Source of the DNA: Candidatus Parachristensenella avicola
Lineage (GTDB): Bacteria; Bacillota; Clostridia; Christensenellales; UMGS416
Direction: 5' to 3'
Assembly: GCA_904420205.1 (NCBI GenBank)
Contig: CAJFUN010000018.1
Coordinates: 1-45,250 of the forward strand
Length of the DNA: 45,250 bases
The translations under genes and the position numbers were made by a program. The notes below the pieces were generated by a model. It saw only the letters and a list, made by a program, of their open reading frames with translations, made no database searches and had not been told where the DNA came from. This document shows positions 34,001-41,622 of the stretch, one piece after another (position 1 is the first letter of the stretch; the number at the start of each line of letters is the position of its first letter).

Positions 34001-34244
34001 CGTTCAGGTGACCGGCAATGCGTCCAAGACGGTCTATGAGCTGCCCGTCGGAACGTATACCGTGGAGGAAGAGGAAACCTGGTCTTGGCGTTACGACGGC
34101 GCAGCCGATAAGGCGGCCATCTTGTCAGCCGAACAGGATGCGGATGCCATCACCTGCACCAATACGCCTAACAAGCTGATTTACTGGCTCAACGGCTACA
34201 GCGCGGCAAAGGTGAATAACCCAAACGCTGCGACTGCCAAATAG
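31044..34244 (+). CDS. Large secreted vWA-domain surface protein
   Basis: 1066 residues. The signal peptide MKKRFLALLLCLALALPISG is followed by a Thr-rich low-complexity linker (about 30-110) built from ETTT-like units, a likely glycosylated stalk. A von Willebrand A domain starts near 239 with the MIDAS motif DVSGS (about 247-251), contains Tyr/Asn-rich inserted loops, and ends near 600 with VIVFTDGEPNHGSG in its second half. Ig-like beta domains follow (about 745-940), then a Cna-B-like segment (VFNIKRDGQFYMTVQVTGN; LPVGTYTVEEE). No LPxTG signal or membrane anchor is present at the C-terminus. This domain plan recalls pilus-tip adhesins. No sortase or pilin gene lies nearby, so display probably depends on the fibre proteins of the operon. 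Confidence 0.9.
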   Translation: MKKRFLALLLCLALALPISGLALATGGQTTPAETATTAGEAVTTPVETATTPTETTSAAPETTTAVDGTTATSGETTTASGETTTVPETTTGAEDITTVPDTTAGEVPENPNAIDYNALSVEQLAEILDAMSSEEFMLAMDSLTEEKAQALFDYWAAQQETDEVGGAAENFTNVAPLMKKASSVVKKAARLMTAAADTTTKTEGLELNKDVTVNPDSTYTINLEAYTTGTVTGGTAKPSDIVLVLDVSGSMSENFNNTTYTYSPVKGSHYTYWEWFQQKDGYGFNPGRTTYYIANSSGGYDEVSYRGRDDNGYEYYSTGGRYNRTYYYPLLEEGAEANANRAETYQVVQFYTRSTSGSTSTNKLAALKSAAKAFIASTEKQNEGITDPAQQNRISIVKFAGTKSNRVGNTTYQDGWYTYNHTQVVKTMTAVNTATSSELQNAVDRLTAAGATAVDWGLEHAQSQLANTGSDRNKVVIVFTDGEPNHGSGFDDDVANDALSTAKALKDTGTTVYTVCIAKGAAVNAGGNLPANSGDTNKLNRFMHLLSSNYPNASGMDRIGTGGSTGVLQEDGSYASYYLTTNNGDSLEEIFKKISDQIATPTLDLDETTQIKDIVTPYFTMPADASAVTVKTVDCTGFEGDTPLWDTENATTLSDAVTIQGTAISVTGFDFAKNFVNATPRQEVTDQGEKNFYGRKLVISFTVSPKPGFLGGNNVPTNGTDSGVYDKDGQLIGSFDVPYVNVPVVKPTLEVTDKTIYLGGSKEVAVDELYTPYTVAEGWMDDFVAISYTKPASIDQTECGDYGYAVTLTPHPALATSKGTPATAQSSDTATAHVHVLKPSVTATVNDVVKYFGETCTLGDGAGGVIDVTWADTHTDHKPGTPEGTAPYGADDLEFAYAAEGFTNGSALGKKDMDVTVSVVKKADKAPVEAAITTTCAAGVGCTSPDTDGKYTVHIKTCQLTLTKDGGQEGDTYVFNIKRDGQFYMTVQVTGNASKTVYELPVGTYTVEEEETWSWRYDGAADKAAILSAEQDADAITCTNTPNKLIYWLNGYSAAKVNNPNAATAK

Positions 34245-34260
34245 GGGGGAGGAATAAGCC

Positions 34261-34851
34261 ATGAGAAGAACCCATAGGGCTCGTCCGTCCCGCCGCCATC
34301 TGCGGGAGCGGCTGGTTGGCCGCCGGGCAGCGCTGACCGCCCTGGCTCTGGCACTGTGCCTGGCCGGCGCAGCCGGCGGCACGCTGGCCTGGTTGATCGA
34401 CCATACCCAAACGATCCAGAATACCTTTAAGCCCAGCCATGTGGATTGTGAAGTTGTGGAGGACTCCTTTGAAGGATTGAGCAAAAAAGGCGTTTCTGTG
34501 AAAAATACCAGTGATATTGACGCCTATATCCGCGTGCGCTTGGTGACTTACCGCGTCAATGAGGCGGGGCAGACCATCGGCGGAGAGGCCACGGTGCCGG
34601 ATTTCACACCCGGTGCAGGCTGGGTTAAGTCGGGCGAGTACTATTATTACACCAAGCCTGTCGCTCCTGGCGCCGAAGTTACCCCCGATTTGATTGCCTC
34701 CATGACCTTAGAGGATTATGGCGACGGCGAAAAGCAGGCGCTGGAAATCCTGGCCGAAGCGATCCAGAGCGAGCCGGCCCAGGCAGCTGGCGAAGCCTGG
34801 GGCGTGACGATTGCCGAAGGCAGCGTTACGCCCTATCCTGCCGGGAACTAA
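34261..34851 (+). CDS. TasA/camelysin-like secreted protein 4
   Basis: 196 residues. An unusually long, Arg-rich N-terminal region (residues 1-23) precedes the hydrophobic core. The SipW-type pattern AGGTLAWLIDHTQTIQNT follows. The mature part has CEVVEDSFEGLSKKGVSVKN, then YIRVRLVTYRVNE, and YYYYTKPVAPG. It lies between the vWA protein and the wall-anchored protein, so it may join the fibre to one of them. GGGGGGAGG precedes the ATG. The very basic N-terminus suggests a different export timing, but this is inference. Confidence 0.87.
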   Translation: MRRTHRARPSRRHLRERLVGRRAALTALALALCLAGAAGGTLAWLIDHTQTIQNTFKPSHVDCEVVEDSFEGLSKKGVSVKNTSDIDAYIRVRLVTYRVNEAGQTIGGEATVPDFTPGAGWVKSGEYYYYTKPVAPGAEVTPDLIASMTLEDYGDGEKQALEILAEAIQSEPAQAAGEAWGVTIAEGSVTPYPAGN

Positions 34852-34860
34852 GGAGGGATC

Positions 34861-35574
34861 ATGATGAAACGTAAAATGAAGATAAGCTTTTCCCTCCTGA
34901 CAGCGGTCATCCTGGTGCTGAGCCTAGGCGCGGCCGCTCTGGCGGAGGGCGCCTCGGTGAGCTATGAAGGGGGCGCAGAGCAGTTCGTTTTCCTTCCCGG
35001 AAGCGATTATACCGACACCGACCTTTTTGACGGATTTAAGGGGGTTATGCCCGGCGATACTGTAACGCAGAAGATCACGGTGACCAATCGCCTCTCCGGA
35101 TCCGATACCGTAAAGCTTTACCTGCGCGCCCAGGCTCACGGAGCGCTGGCGGGCAATCCCTTGAGCGAATCGGTTGCCGCTCAGGAATCGGTGGTCTCCA
35201 TGACGGATTTCCTCAGTCAGCTTTCCATGACCGTGAAGCAGGGCGACCGGGTGATCTATCAAGCCTCGCCCGACGAGCTGAACGGCCTGGCGCAGAATGT
35301 GCTGCTGGGCAGCTTTGCCTCCGGTGAAAGCGTCGAGCTGACGGTGGAGTTGAAGGTACCCGCCGAGCTGGATAACAAGTATGCCGAACGCGTTGGCGAG
35401 GTGGACTGGGTGTTTGTCGCCGAGCAAATTCCTGCGGCCACGACCGCCAAGCCCGACCAACCCAAAACCGGCGATACGGCAAGCCTGATCCTGTGGATTG
35501 TGGTAGCGGCTGTCGCATTGATGTCGTTGGCCGCCATGCTGTTCGTCCGCATGAGGCAGAGCAAAGCGAAATAG
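34861..35574 (+). CDS. Wall-anchored protein with QPKTG sorting signal
   Basis: 237 residues. Signal peptide (FSLLTAVILVLSLGAAALAEG), then a beta-sandwich domain with MPGDTVTQKITVTNRLSGSD, similar in style to the neighbouring proteins but without the SipW pattern. The C-terminus has QPKTGD, a hydrophobic helix (SLILWIVVAAVALMSLAAML) and a basic tail RMRQSKAK, i.e. an LPxTG-like sortase signal with Gln in place of Leu. It would be fixed to peptidoglycan by a sortase encoded elsewhere, and could be the base of the fibre. The ATG at 34861 or 34864 may be used; AGGAGG is close upstream. Confidence 0.88.
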   Translation: MMKRKMKISFSLLTAVILVLSLGAAALAEGASVSYEGGAEQFVFLPGSDYTDTDLFDGFKGVMPGDTVTQKITVTNRLSGSDTVKLYLRAQAHGALAGNPLSESVAAQESVVSMTDFLSQLSMTVKQGDRVIYQASPDELNGLAQNVLLGSFASGESVELTVELKVPAELDNKYAERVGEVDWVFVAEQIPAATTAKPDQPKTGDTASLILWIVVAAVALMSLAAMLFVRMRQSKAK

Positions 35575-35586
35575 TCCTAAACGATG

Positions 35587-35622
35587 AGATCCCGCCGGTG
35601 TATGTACCGGCGGGATCTTTTA
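35587..35622 (+). terminator. Terminator of the sipW operon
   Basis: AGATCCCGCCGGT and ACCGGCGGGATCT form a 13 bp perfect stem followed by TTTTATT. Confidence 0.92.
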
Positions 35623-35675
35623 TTCGTAATAAAGGGATAAGATTGTGTATCGATGCATCGTATCCCACGTGTTCG

Positions 35676-35724
35676 GTTCAAAAACAATCGCCCAGCTCCC
35701 CGGTATGATCCAGAGCGCTGGGCG
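35676..35724 (-). terminator. Terminator of the flavin reductase/aldo-keto reductase pair
   Basis: On the minus strand CGCCCAGC (35724-35717) pairs with GCTGGGCG (35696-35689) over a 20-base loop, and ATTG plus five T follow. Confidence 0.65.
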
Positions 35725-35740
35725 TACGTTTCGTTATTTC

Positions 35741-36301
35741 CTATTTCAGCGCTGCGCCGTCCGAAAAGGCGTTACCGACCTTCTCTCCGAGCACGAGATA
35801 GGCGTTATTGACCGGATCAAAGGTAATGGGACGTAGCAGGGAGGGATCAATTTTTCCCTGATCGTCCAAGACGCGCTCATCGGCGCTTACGTTGACGATT
35901 TCCCCCACCAGTTCGCCGGTCGCCTCATTGTATCGAATGAGGCGGCACTCCAGCGCCATGGGCAGCTCCACGATCACCGGCGCGTCTACGAAGCTGCTTT
36001 TCTCCGTAGTAAAGCCTGCCTTTTTCATCTTTTGCGGTTCGTTTGCGCCGGAAACAATGCCCACGTAGTCGCAGGCGGCCACATGCTCCGCATCGGCCAT
36101 GCTGATGGTGAAGGCGCCGCGGGCCAAGATGTTCTTCGTGGTTCGGTGGCCGGCACTCAGGCACATGTAGATTTCGGTAGAGTCATGGATTCCACCCCAG
36201 GCGGCGTTCATGGCGTCGGCCGTGCCGTCGTCGTTATAGGTTGCAATGATAAAAACAGGCTGCGGATAGGTATAAGGCTTGGCTCCAAAATTCTTGCGCA
36301 T
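35741..36301 (-). CDS. Flavin reductase-like FMN-binding protein
   Basis: 186 residues of the FMN-binding split-barrel (flavin reductase-like) family. Typical blocks are the N-terminal YPQPVFIIATYNDDGTADAM, NAAWGGIHDSTEIYM, HRTTKNI (the flavin-contact HR-T-x-x-N motif at about 52-58) and FTISMAD. The C-terminal half is a beta barrel. It probably binds FMN and carries out NAD(P)H-linked flavin or small redox reactions. It lies 41 bases downstream of the aldo-keto reductase on the same strand and shares its MerR-type promoter. GGAGG precedes the ATG. Confidence 0.88.
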   Translation of the reverse strand: MRKNFGAKPYTYPQPVFIIATYNDDGTADAMNAAWGGIHDSTEIYMCLSAGHRTTKNILARGAFTISMADAEHVAACDYVGIVSGANEPQKMKKAGFTTEKSSFVDAPVIVELPMALECRLIRYNEATGELVGEIVNVSADERVLDDQGKIDPSLLRPITFDPVNNAYLVLGEKVGNAFSDGAALK

Positions 36302-36342
36302 CGTGATTTCCTCCTTTGGTTTTAGCGCTTTGTCCAGGTTGA

Positions 36343-37305
36343 TTAAAGGGCGCCGACCACCTTATGGGGCAGATAGTCGGCTTCCAGCGCGGCAATCTCT
36401 TCGGCAGAAAGCCGGATATCCAACGCGCCAGCCGCGTCGGAGAGGTAGCGGCTCTTCGTCGCGCCTACGATGGGGCTGGCTACGCCCTTTGCCCAAAGCC
36501 AAGCCAGTGCAACTTGGCTCATGCTGCATCCGCGCGCCTGCGCCGTCTCATACACCCGCTTGGCTATGCGCATATCCGCATCCCGCGTCCCGTCGTATTT
36601 GGATACCGCGGTTTTGTCAGTCCGGCTGCGCATGGTATCGGCGTCCCAGTTGGGACGGGCCAATCGCCCGGCAGCCAATGGGCTGTAGGGCGTCAGCGAT
36701 ACGCCTTCCTGACGGCAGATGGGGATAAGCTCCCGTTCATCTTCCCGATAGAGCAGGTTATAGTGGTTCTGCATGGATACAAAAGGCGTCCAGCCATTGG
36801 CTCGGGCGATCAGCTGCAGGTTGTGGAATTGGTATCCATACATGGCGGAGGCGCCCAGCGCCCGGACCTTGCCGGCGCGGACCAGACCGTCCAGCGCCTC
36901 CATGGTTTCTTCCATGGGCGTGAAGGCGTCAAAGCGGTGGATGATATAGAGGTCGACATAGTCCGTGCCAAGCCGGCGGAGGGAACCCTCGATTTCCCGA
37001 TTGATGGCTTCTTTGGAAAGGTGCCCTTCGTTGAAATAGACCTTGGTGGCGATGACGACCTTATCGCGTGAGGTCAGTTTTTTCAGCGCCTGGCCTAAGT
37101 ATTGCTCGCTGGTGCCGGCCGAGTAGGTGTTAGCGGTGTCGAAGAAGTTAATCCCCAGATCCAGCGCATGCCCAATGATGGCCTCGCTCTCCTCGGGGTT
37201 CAAGGTCCAGGCATGCATCTGGCTTGCCGGGTCGCCAAAGCTCATGCAGCCCACGCACAGGCGCGAAACGTTGAGATCAGAATTTCCTAATTTGACGTAT
37301 TGCAT
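36343..37305 (-). CDS. Aldo/keto reductase
   Basis: 320 residues, TIM barrel, NAD(P)H-dependent reduction of aldehydes or ketones. The catalytic tetrad is visible: Asp56 and Tyr61 (NFFDTANTYSAG), Lys88 (VIATKVY) and His123 (YIIHRFD). IVGATKSRYLSDAAGAL is the cofactor-binding C-terminal block. It is of the YakC/tas-like type often found in redox-stress regulons. The promoter upstream has the 19 bp spacer and dyad of MerR-activated genes, and a flavin reductase follows in the same unit. The MerR protein at 12.1 kb is not adjacent, so the regulator is unknown. Confidence 0.92.
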   Translation of the reverse strand: MQYVKLGNSDLNVSRLCVGCMSFGDPASQMHAWTLNPEESEAIIGHALDLGINFFDTANTYSAGTSEQYLGQALKKLTSRDKVVIATKVYFNEGHLSKEAINREIEGSLRRLGTDYVDLYIIHRFDAFTPMEETMEALDGLVRAGKVRALGASAMYGYQFHNLQLIARANGWTPFVSMQNHYNLLYREDERELIPICRQEGVSLTPYSPLAAGRLARPNWDADTMRSRTDKTAVSKYDGTRDADMRIAKRVYETAQARGCSMSQVALAWLWAKGVASPIVGATKSRYLSDAAGALDIRLSAEEIAALEADYLPHKVVGAL

Positions 37306-37350
37306 AGAGGCCTCCTTGCGTCAATTGCTTAAATACCTTGTGGTAGCTTT

Positions 37351-37381
37351 AGCATATCCCCTGAAGTTGACTCCAAGTCAA
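37351..37381 (-). promoter_or_regulatory. MerR-type promoter of the aldo/keto reductase gene
   Basis: TTGACT (37381-37376) and TATGCT (37356-37351) on the minus strand lie 19 bp apart. The dyad TTGACTTGGAGTCAA overlaps the -35 region and spacer. This is the layout of Gram-positive MerR-family redox/aldehyde promoters. Confidence 0.7.
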
Positions 37382-37453
37382 GCCCTTGCCTTATATTTTT
37401 TTCTTTTTCCCACGCTGGCCGCTCAATAGGCGAAGGTGCCTAAGCCGATTGGG

Positions 37454-38815
37454 CTATTGGGCCGCTTTTTCTAAGCTGGTGTTGGCAAAGCAGAGTTCTC
37501 CCCAAGGCCATTCGGTGTGGGCAGTTGTAATCCGTAGCGTGGTAGCCCCGCTCACATCGATATCCAATGCGATGGGCGCGGTTTCTACCGTGATATTCTC
37601 CACGTGTTGCACAAGCTTTTCATCTAGGTAAACCGAGAAGGATACGTTCGCACCATTGGAAGAGTCTTTGGAGACGAAGACCGTACCGGTCAGGCGTGTG
37701 TATTGGCCATTGAGATTATACAGCCCAAAGGCATCGTTGCTGGCCTCGAATTTAACCGCCCCGTCGTACACATTACCCCAGCGGTCGGTGATGGCATCTT
37801 TGATCACGTCGACGTCTTGCGCGCTGACCTGTGTTAGGTTCTTTAGGGTCATGGGCATCTGGCTTACAAGTTCCGTGCGCACCTCTTCCAGTTCCGCAGA
37901 GGCGGAATATTGAGCGGTATACCCGTCAATAAGCTCCAGGGCGCCATCCCAGTCGCCGCCCTGGGCAGCGGCGCGGGCCGCATCGCCGATTTGGGCTACA
38001 TACCTTTGCTGTAATGCGTCCAGGGCAGATTGCAGCATGGCGTCATCCTGTAGTGCATCGCCTTCCCGCTGCAGGTATTTGGTTGCTCCTTCAAAGTCGC
38101 CCTGCGCTAGGCGCTCGTCCGCGCCTTTTTCAATTTGGGCCAGATAGGCCTTCTTCGCCTGTTCCAGCCCGTCTGCGGCGGCTTGGACAGATTCGTCCCG
38201 CTTCAGCGCATCGCTATATCCGTCGATCGCGGCGGCATAATCCTCCGCGGCATAGGATTCTTGAGCCTGAGCGATGAGATTGTTTACGGCATACCGATCC
38301 TCCACGTCCTGACGGGCTGCCGCAAGGTCATCTTCCGCCCCCTTGGCGTCAAAATCCTCCAGATCACGGAGGTTATTTGATGCGTCTTCATAGCTGAGCG
38401 TACCGGCAGTATAGTCCTGCACCGTGCGCGCGGCGGCGGAGCGAATCAACTCGACGCTTTTATCCGGAAGCGTTTCGCCGTATAGATGGTCGTAGTATAG
38501 GTCTGCTGCCAGCTGGATATTCCCTTGCTCCAGCGCTCGGTTCATGCGGGCGGAAGGGCTGAGGAACCATACATAACACACGACCGCCACAGCTGCCAGC
38601 GCAACGACCTCGGCCAAAATAATATAGATGAGCGGGACAAGCCGCTTTTTCTTTTTCGGCGGCTTGGGCGCTTTAGCGGGATCCGCCTTAGGCGGCGGGG
38701 AAGAAGCTGGATGGCCGGAAGCCGGCGTGGGAACCGGCGCCTCCTGTTTATGCCCGCAATAAATGCAGAATTGGGAATCGTCCTCCAGCTTTTTTCCGCA
38801 CTTGGTGCAATACAT
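37454..38815 (-). CDS. Zinc-ribbon, membrane and TPR-like protein with NPCBM-like C-terminus
   Basis: 453 residues. The N-terminal zinc ribbon has Cys3, Cys6, Cys17 and Cys20 (CTKCG; CIYCG). A Pro/Lys-rich linker is followed by one membrane helix (about 59-86), then TPR-like helical hairpins (AEDYAAAIDGYSDALKRDE; LAQGDFEGATKYLQREG; AAQGGDWDGALELIDG). The last about 110 residues are beta-rich (AFGLYNLNGQYTRLTGTVFV; YLDEKLVQHVENITVETAP) and resemble an NPCBM/carbohydrate-binding fold. The N-terminus should face the cytoplasm and the repeats the outside. Third gene of a zinc-ribbon operon. Role unknown; envelope sensing is plausible. Confidence 0.82.
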   Translation of the reverse strand: MYCTKCGKKLEDDSQFCIYCGHKQEAPVPTPASGHPASSPPPKADPAKAPKPPKKKKRLVPLIYIILAEVVALAAVAVVCYVWFLSPSARMNRALEQGNIQLAADLYYDHLYGETLPDKSVELIRSAAARTVQDYTAGTLSYEDASNNLRDLEDFDAKGAEDDLAAARQDVEDRYAVNNLIAQAQESYAAEDYAAAIDGYSDALKRDESVQAAADGLEQAKKAYLAQIEKGADERLAQGDFEGATKYLQREGDALQDDAMLQSALDALQQRYVAQIGDAARAAAQGGDWDGALELIDGYTAQYSASAELEEVRTELVSQMPMTLKNLTQVSAQDVDVIKDAITDRWGNVYDGAVKFEASNDAFGLYNLNGQYTRLTGTVFVSKDSSNGANVSFSVYLDEKLVQHVENITVETAPIALDIDVSGATTLRITTAHTEWPWGELCFANTSLEKAAQ

Positions 38816-38848
38816 CTGCTCATGACCCTCCTTTTGCTGGGCTTATGG

Positions 38849-39895
38849 CTAACCGCGTAGGAAATCGCTTAGTATATTGGAGGCGTTGGCAAAATCGATA
38901 TACCAAGATCGTCCTATTTTCACCAACGGGATTTCCATGGTGGAAGATTGGTTCCCCTTGTCGCAGCGGATGGCCAGCTCCACCTCGGCCGTCATGGCCG
39001 CGTCCACCTGAATATCGTAGTCGTCAAGATATTCTTCCTTCAGCTCCCGAAGCTCGCGGCCGGAACGGTTTTCTGCGGAAAGAACCTTATAGTTATACTG
39101 CCAACCTTCGCCCAGCATTTCATCCAGCGCTGCCTTAGCGTCGTCAAGCTCGTCGGAAATGTCCTCGATGGCCTCTCGTTCGTTGGCGTAACCCTGCTCG
39201 TCTAACATCTTTTGCTGATAGGCCTTAGGAAACATATTATAGGCCGCCTTGGCGTCCGCCCCCAGCGAGGCCTGCATCAAGTTGTCAATGGCCCGCTGAT
39301 AGGAGGTACCTCCGAAAAGAAAGAAGCACAGGGCGATAATCCCGGCAACCGCCACCAAAGCAACCGCCGACACCGCGGCGATGCCGATACGGCGGTAGTG
39401 CCGGGCCTGTTGCGCTGAATCCGGCGGCTTTTGACCGCCGCCGGAAGTGGGCGCAGCCTGAGGGGGCATGGGCGTGCGAACGGGGGACGCAATCTTGCTA
39501 TCGGCGGCGTGCGCGTCCGGGGAGGCAGGAGACGGGGATGGCATATGGACGGGCTCCTGCGTTCCCTGGCTGGAAGCGGAATCGCCGGCTGCTGTCGGGC
39601 TGGACGCCGCTTTGGTGGAAAAGTCGGGATCTTTTCCCGGCGCTTCCTTAAAGATTTTTTCTGTTGAGGTAGCCGGTTCCGGATGGCCGCCCGATTCGGT
39701 AGGAGCCGGTGCCTGGCCGGGGGCGTTGGATTCCGATGATTTAGCCGCTTCAGGGACGGCGGCCGGCTCCGTGATGGGGTGCGGCTTTGGGGGCTGCGGC
39801 TTGGGCTCGGGGCGTGGACCACGCATAGGCGCGCCACAGGCGCGGCAAAAGGCTGCTCCGTCGGGGTTGGAAGTACCGCATTTTGAGCAAAACAT
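38849..39895 (-). CDS. Zinc-ribbon membrane protein with long Pro-rich linker
   Basis: 348 residues. Zinc ribbon at residues 3-20 (CSKCG; CRACG). A roughly 140-residue Pro/Ser/Ala-rich disordered linker follows. One membrane helix lies at about 168-192 (IGIAAVSAVALVAVAGIIAL). The outer domain of about 150 residues (IDNLMQASLGADAKAAYNMF; LDDYDIQVDAAMTAEVELAI) looks like a small cystatin/NTF2-like alpha-beta fold typical of such proteins in Clostridia. No known function. Middle gene of the operon, spaced 34 and 33 bases from its neighbours. Confidence 0.78.
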   Translation of the reverse strand: MFCSKCGTSNPDGAAFCRACGAPMRGPRPEPKPQPPKPHPITEPAAVPEAAKSSESNAPGQAPAPTESGGHPEPATSTEKIFKEAPGKDPDFSTKAASSPTAAGDSASSQGTQEPVHMPSPSPASPDAHAADSKIASPVRTPMPPQAAPTSGGGQKPPDSAQQARHYRRIGIAAVSAVALVAVAGIIALCFFLFGGTSYQRAIDNLMQASLGADAKAAYNMFPKAYQQKMLDEQGYANEREAIEDISDELDDAKAALDEMLGEGWQYNYKVLSAENRSGRELRELKEEYLDDYDIQVDAAMTAEVELAIRCDKGNQSSTMEIPLVKIGRSWYIDFANASNILSDFLRG

Positions 39896-39929
39896 GACGC
39901 ATTGTCCTTCTTTCTATTATAGTAAGGCC

Positions 39930-40400
39930 TTAGTTCAGCTTGGTTCCACAGTATCCGCAGAATTGGCTCTCGCCATCGACAGGACGGTGGCACTGAGGGC
40001 AGACATGCGAATCCGGGCTGGGGCGCTGTGCGTCCAGTTTCGCCCCGCAGCGGTTGCAGAAGGCTGCGCCCTGCGCGGCATCTGCTCCGCACTGGGGGCA
40101 TTTGCCTGCGTCATCCTTTTTGTCTGTGGCTTTAAGTTCTTCGATCGCCTGGCGGTGCTGAGCAATCGCCCGGTATAGCTCATTGATCTGATCAATCCGC
40201 TCCCGCTCCTGTTCGGTTGGGTGCTCGCGGTGCCGCTGATAATAGGCCTCGCCGATGGCAGCGTACAGCGATTGTATCTGTTTTTCCGCATCAGCAATCA
40301 TGCCGTTAAGCCGCGCCGTTTCGGTAAGCTGCTGCGTTTTCTGCGCAACGTCGCGGCTGGCGCCAGCCAGACGGCGCCCAACCTTTTCAAAAAAATCCAT
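39930..40400 (-). CDS. Soluble protein with coiled coil and two zinc ribbons
   Basis: 156 residues. An N-terminal coiled coil (MDFFEKVGRRLAGASRDVAQ, continuing to about 85) is followed by two zinc ribbons: CPQCG/CNRCG (about 94-116) and CPQCH/CGYCG (about 131-153). There is no membrane segment. The start at 40400 has AAGGAAGG 8 bases upstream. It is the first gene of the zinc-ribbon operon. The ribbons may allow it to meet the zinc ribbons of the two membrane proteins downstream; that is inference. Confidence 0.8.
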   Translation of the reverse strand: MDFFEKVGRRLAGASRDVAQKTQQLTETARLNGMIADAEKQIQSLYAAIGEAYYQRHREHPTEQERERIDQINELYRAIAQHRQAIEELKATDKKDDAGKCPQCGADAAQGAAFCNRCGAKLDAQRPSPDSHVCPQCHRPVDGESQFCGYCGTKLN

Positions 40401-40504
40401 CCTCCACGCCTTCCTTGCTATAAAAAATGGGCTGCCGCGCATGCGGCGCCCATGCATAGAAATTGCCACGCCGATAGGGCGCACGCGCGACAAGAACAAG
40501 TAAA

Positions 40505-40533
40505 ATTATACCATATTCCGCTATAAAGCACAA
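40505..40533 (-). promoter_or_regulatory. Promoter of the zinc-ribbon operon
   Basis: On the minus strand TTGTGC (40533-40528), a 17 bp spacer ending in TGG, and perfect TATAAT (40510-40505), giving an extended -10. Confidence 0.75.
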
Positions 40534-40631
40534 TGTATACAAAACAGTAAACCTTTGATAAAATGGCGAAAATGGCAATGGCGTTCAAGCAAAAACGGTC
40601 TGGACGGCGTATACTTGAACTGGAGGCGGAC

Positions 40632-41538
40632 ATGAAAGACTTGGACCAAGTTGAGGCGGTGATCCGCATGCAGGATTACATTCATGCGCATATCCACGAA
40701 ACGATTTCGCTGGAGGCGGTATGCCGCGTTTCAGGCTATTCTCAGCGCCACGCCCTGCGCATGTTTAAGGCCCTTCTGCATAAGCCTGTTTTTGCCTATA
40801 TTCGGGATCTTCGTCTGCGCATGGCGGCAGGGCAGCTGATACGGCCGGAATACTCCAGAGGCATTTTGGATATTGCATTGGACGCAGGATATGAATCCCA
40901 CGAGGGCTTTACAAAGGCTTTTGGCGGCTATTTTGGGGTATCGCCACAGGATTACCGCAAGGGATGCTTGCCGGAAGGGTATGTCGCGCCTAGGCCAATG
41001 AGCTATGATTATCTTAAATTACGATCAAGGGGGAATACCAATATGCAAGAAGTACGCACCGTTACGGCGACCGTAATCACCCGGCCCGCCTGTAGAATGA
41101 TCATCAAGCGCGGGATTCGCGCGAACGATTATTTTTCTTATTGCGATGAGGTAGGATGTGATATTTGGGATGTCCTGGCTGCCGTACCCAATCGACTGGA
41201 CGATGTGGCCTTGGTGAATCTACCGCATCAAGCCCGGCACGTCGTCGGCCGTTTGCGCTGCGACGGTTCCGCTGGAAGGCGAGATAGCTATCCCATCGGG
41301 ATGTGAGGCGATCGAGGTGGGAGAGCATCTGGTGATGTGGTTTCAAGGCGAACCGTATAAAGATGAAAACTGGTATGGTGGTGCTCACGCGGAAATGGGC
41401 CGGGCTATTGAGCGGTATCGCCCCGAGCGATATGGCTACCGCTTTGCCTATGAGCTTGCCCCATCCTACACCTTTGGAGCCAACGCCCAGAAGGGATGCC
41501 GGGTTCTGATCCCGATTGCGCCCCTGGAGAAAAAGTGA
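40632..41538 (+). pseudogene. AraC-family regulator with GyrI-like effector domain, frameshifted
   Basis: From the ATG at 40632 (TGGAGG 6 bases upstream) an AraC DNA-binding domain is intact: two helix-turn-helix motifs, ISLEAVCRVSGYSQRHALRM and ILDIALDAGYESHEGFTKAF, ending GVSPQDYRKG. The C-terminal effector domain (integron/GyrI-like) starts near QEVRTVTATVITRP. After LDDVALVNLP the frame is lost near 41226-41232 and stops at 41306. In another frame it continues as IKPGTSSAVCAATVPLEGE, then HLVMWFQGEPYKDENWYGG and ends at 41538 (LIPIAPLEKK). One inserted or deleted base explains this. The DNA-binding part could still be made. Confidence 0.8.
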
Positions 41539-41563
41539 TAGGCGCCGTATCCGCCTTGCTGTC

Positions 41564-41610
41564 ATAGAAATAGGCTCCCCGGATCTTTTGTCCGGGGAGC
41601 CTATTTCTAT
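41564..41610. terminator. Bidirectional 20 bp hairpin between araC-like gene and large terminase
   Basis: ATAGAAATAGGCTCCCCGGA (41564-41583) pairs perfectly with its complement (41591-41610) around a 7-base loop. The genes on each side converge on it. Confidence 0.85.
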
Positions 41611-41622
41611 TATGCCCATTCG

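Noticed and set aside
31044..34244. LPxTG anchor on the vWA protein
   Set aside because: The C-terminus has no LPxTG-like motif, hydrophobic helix or basic tail.
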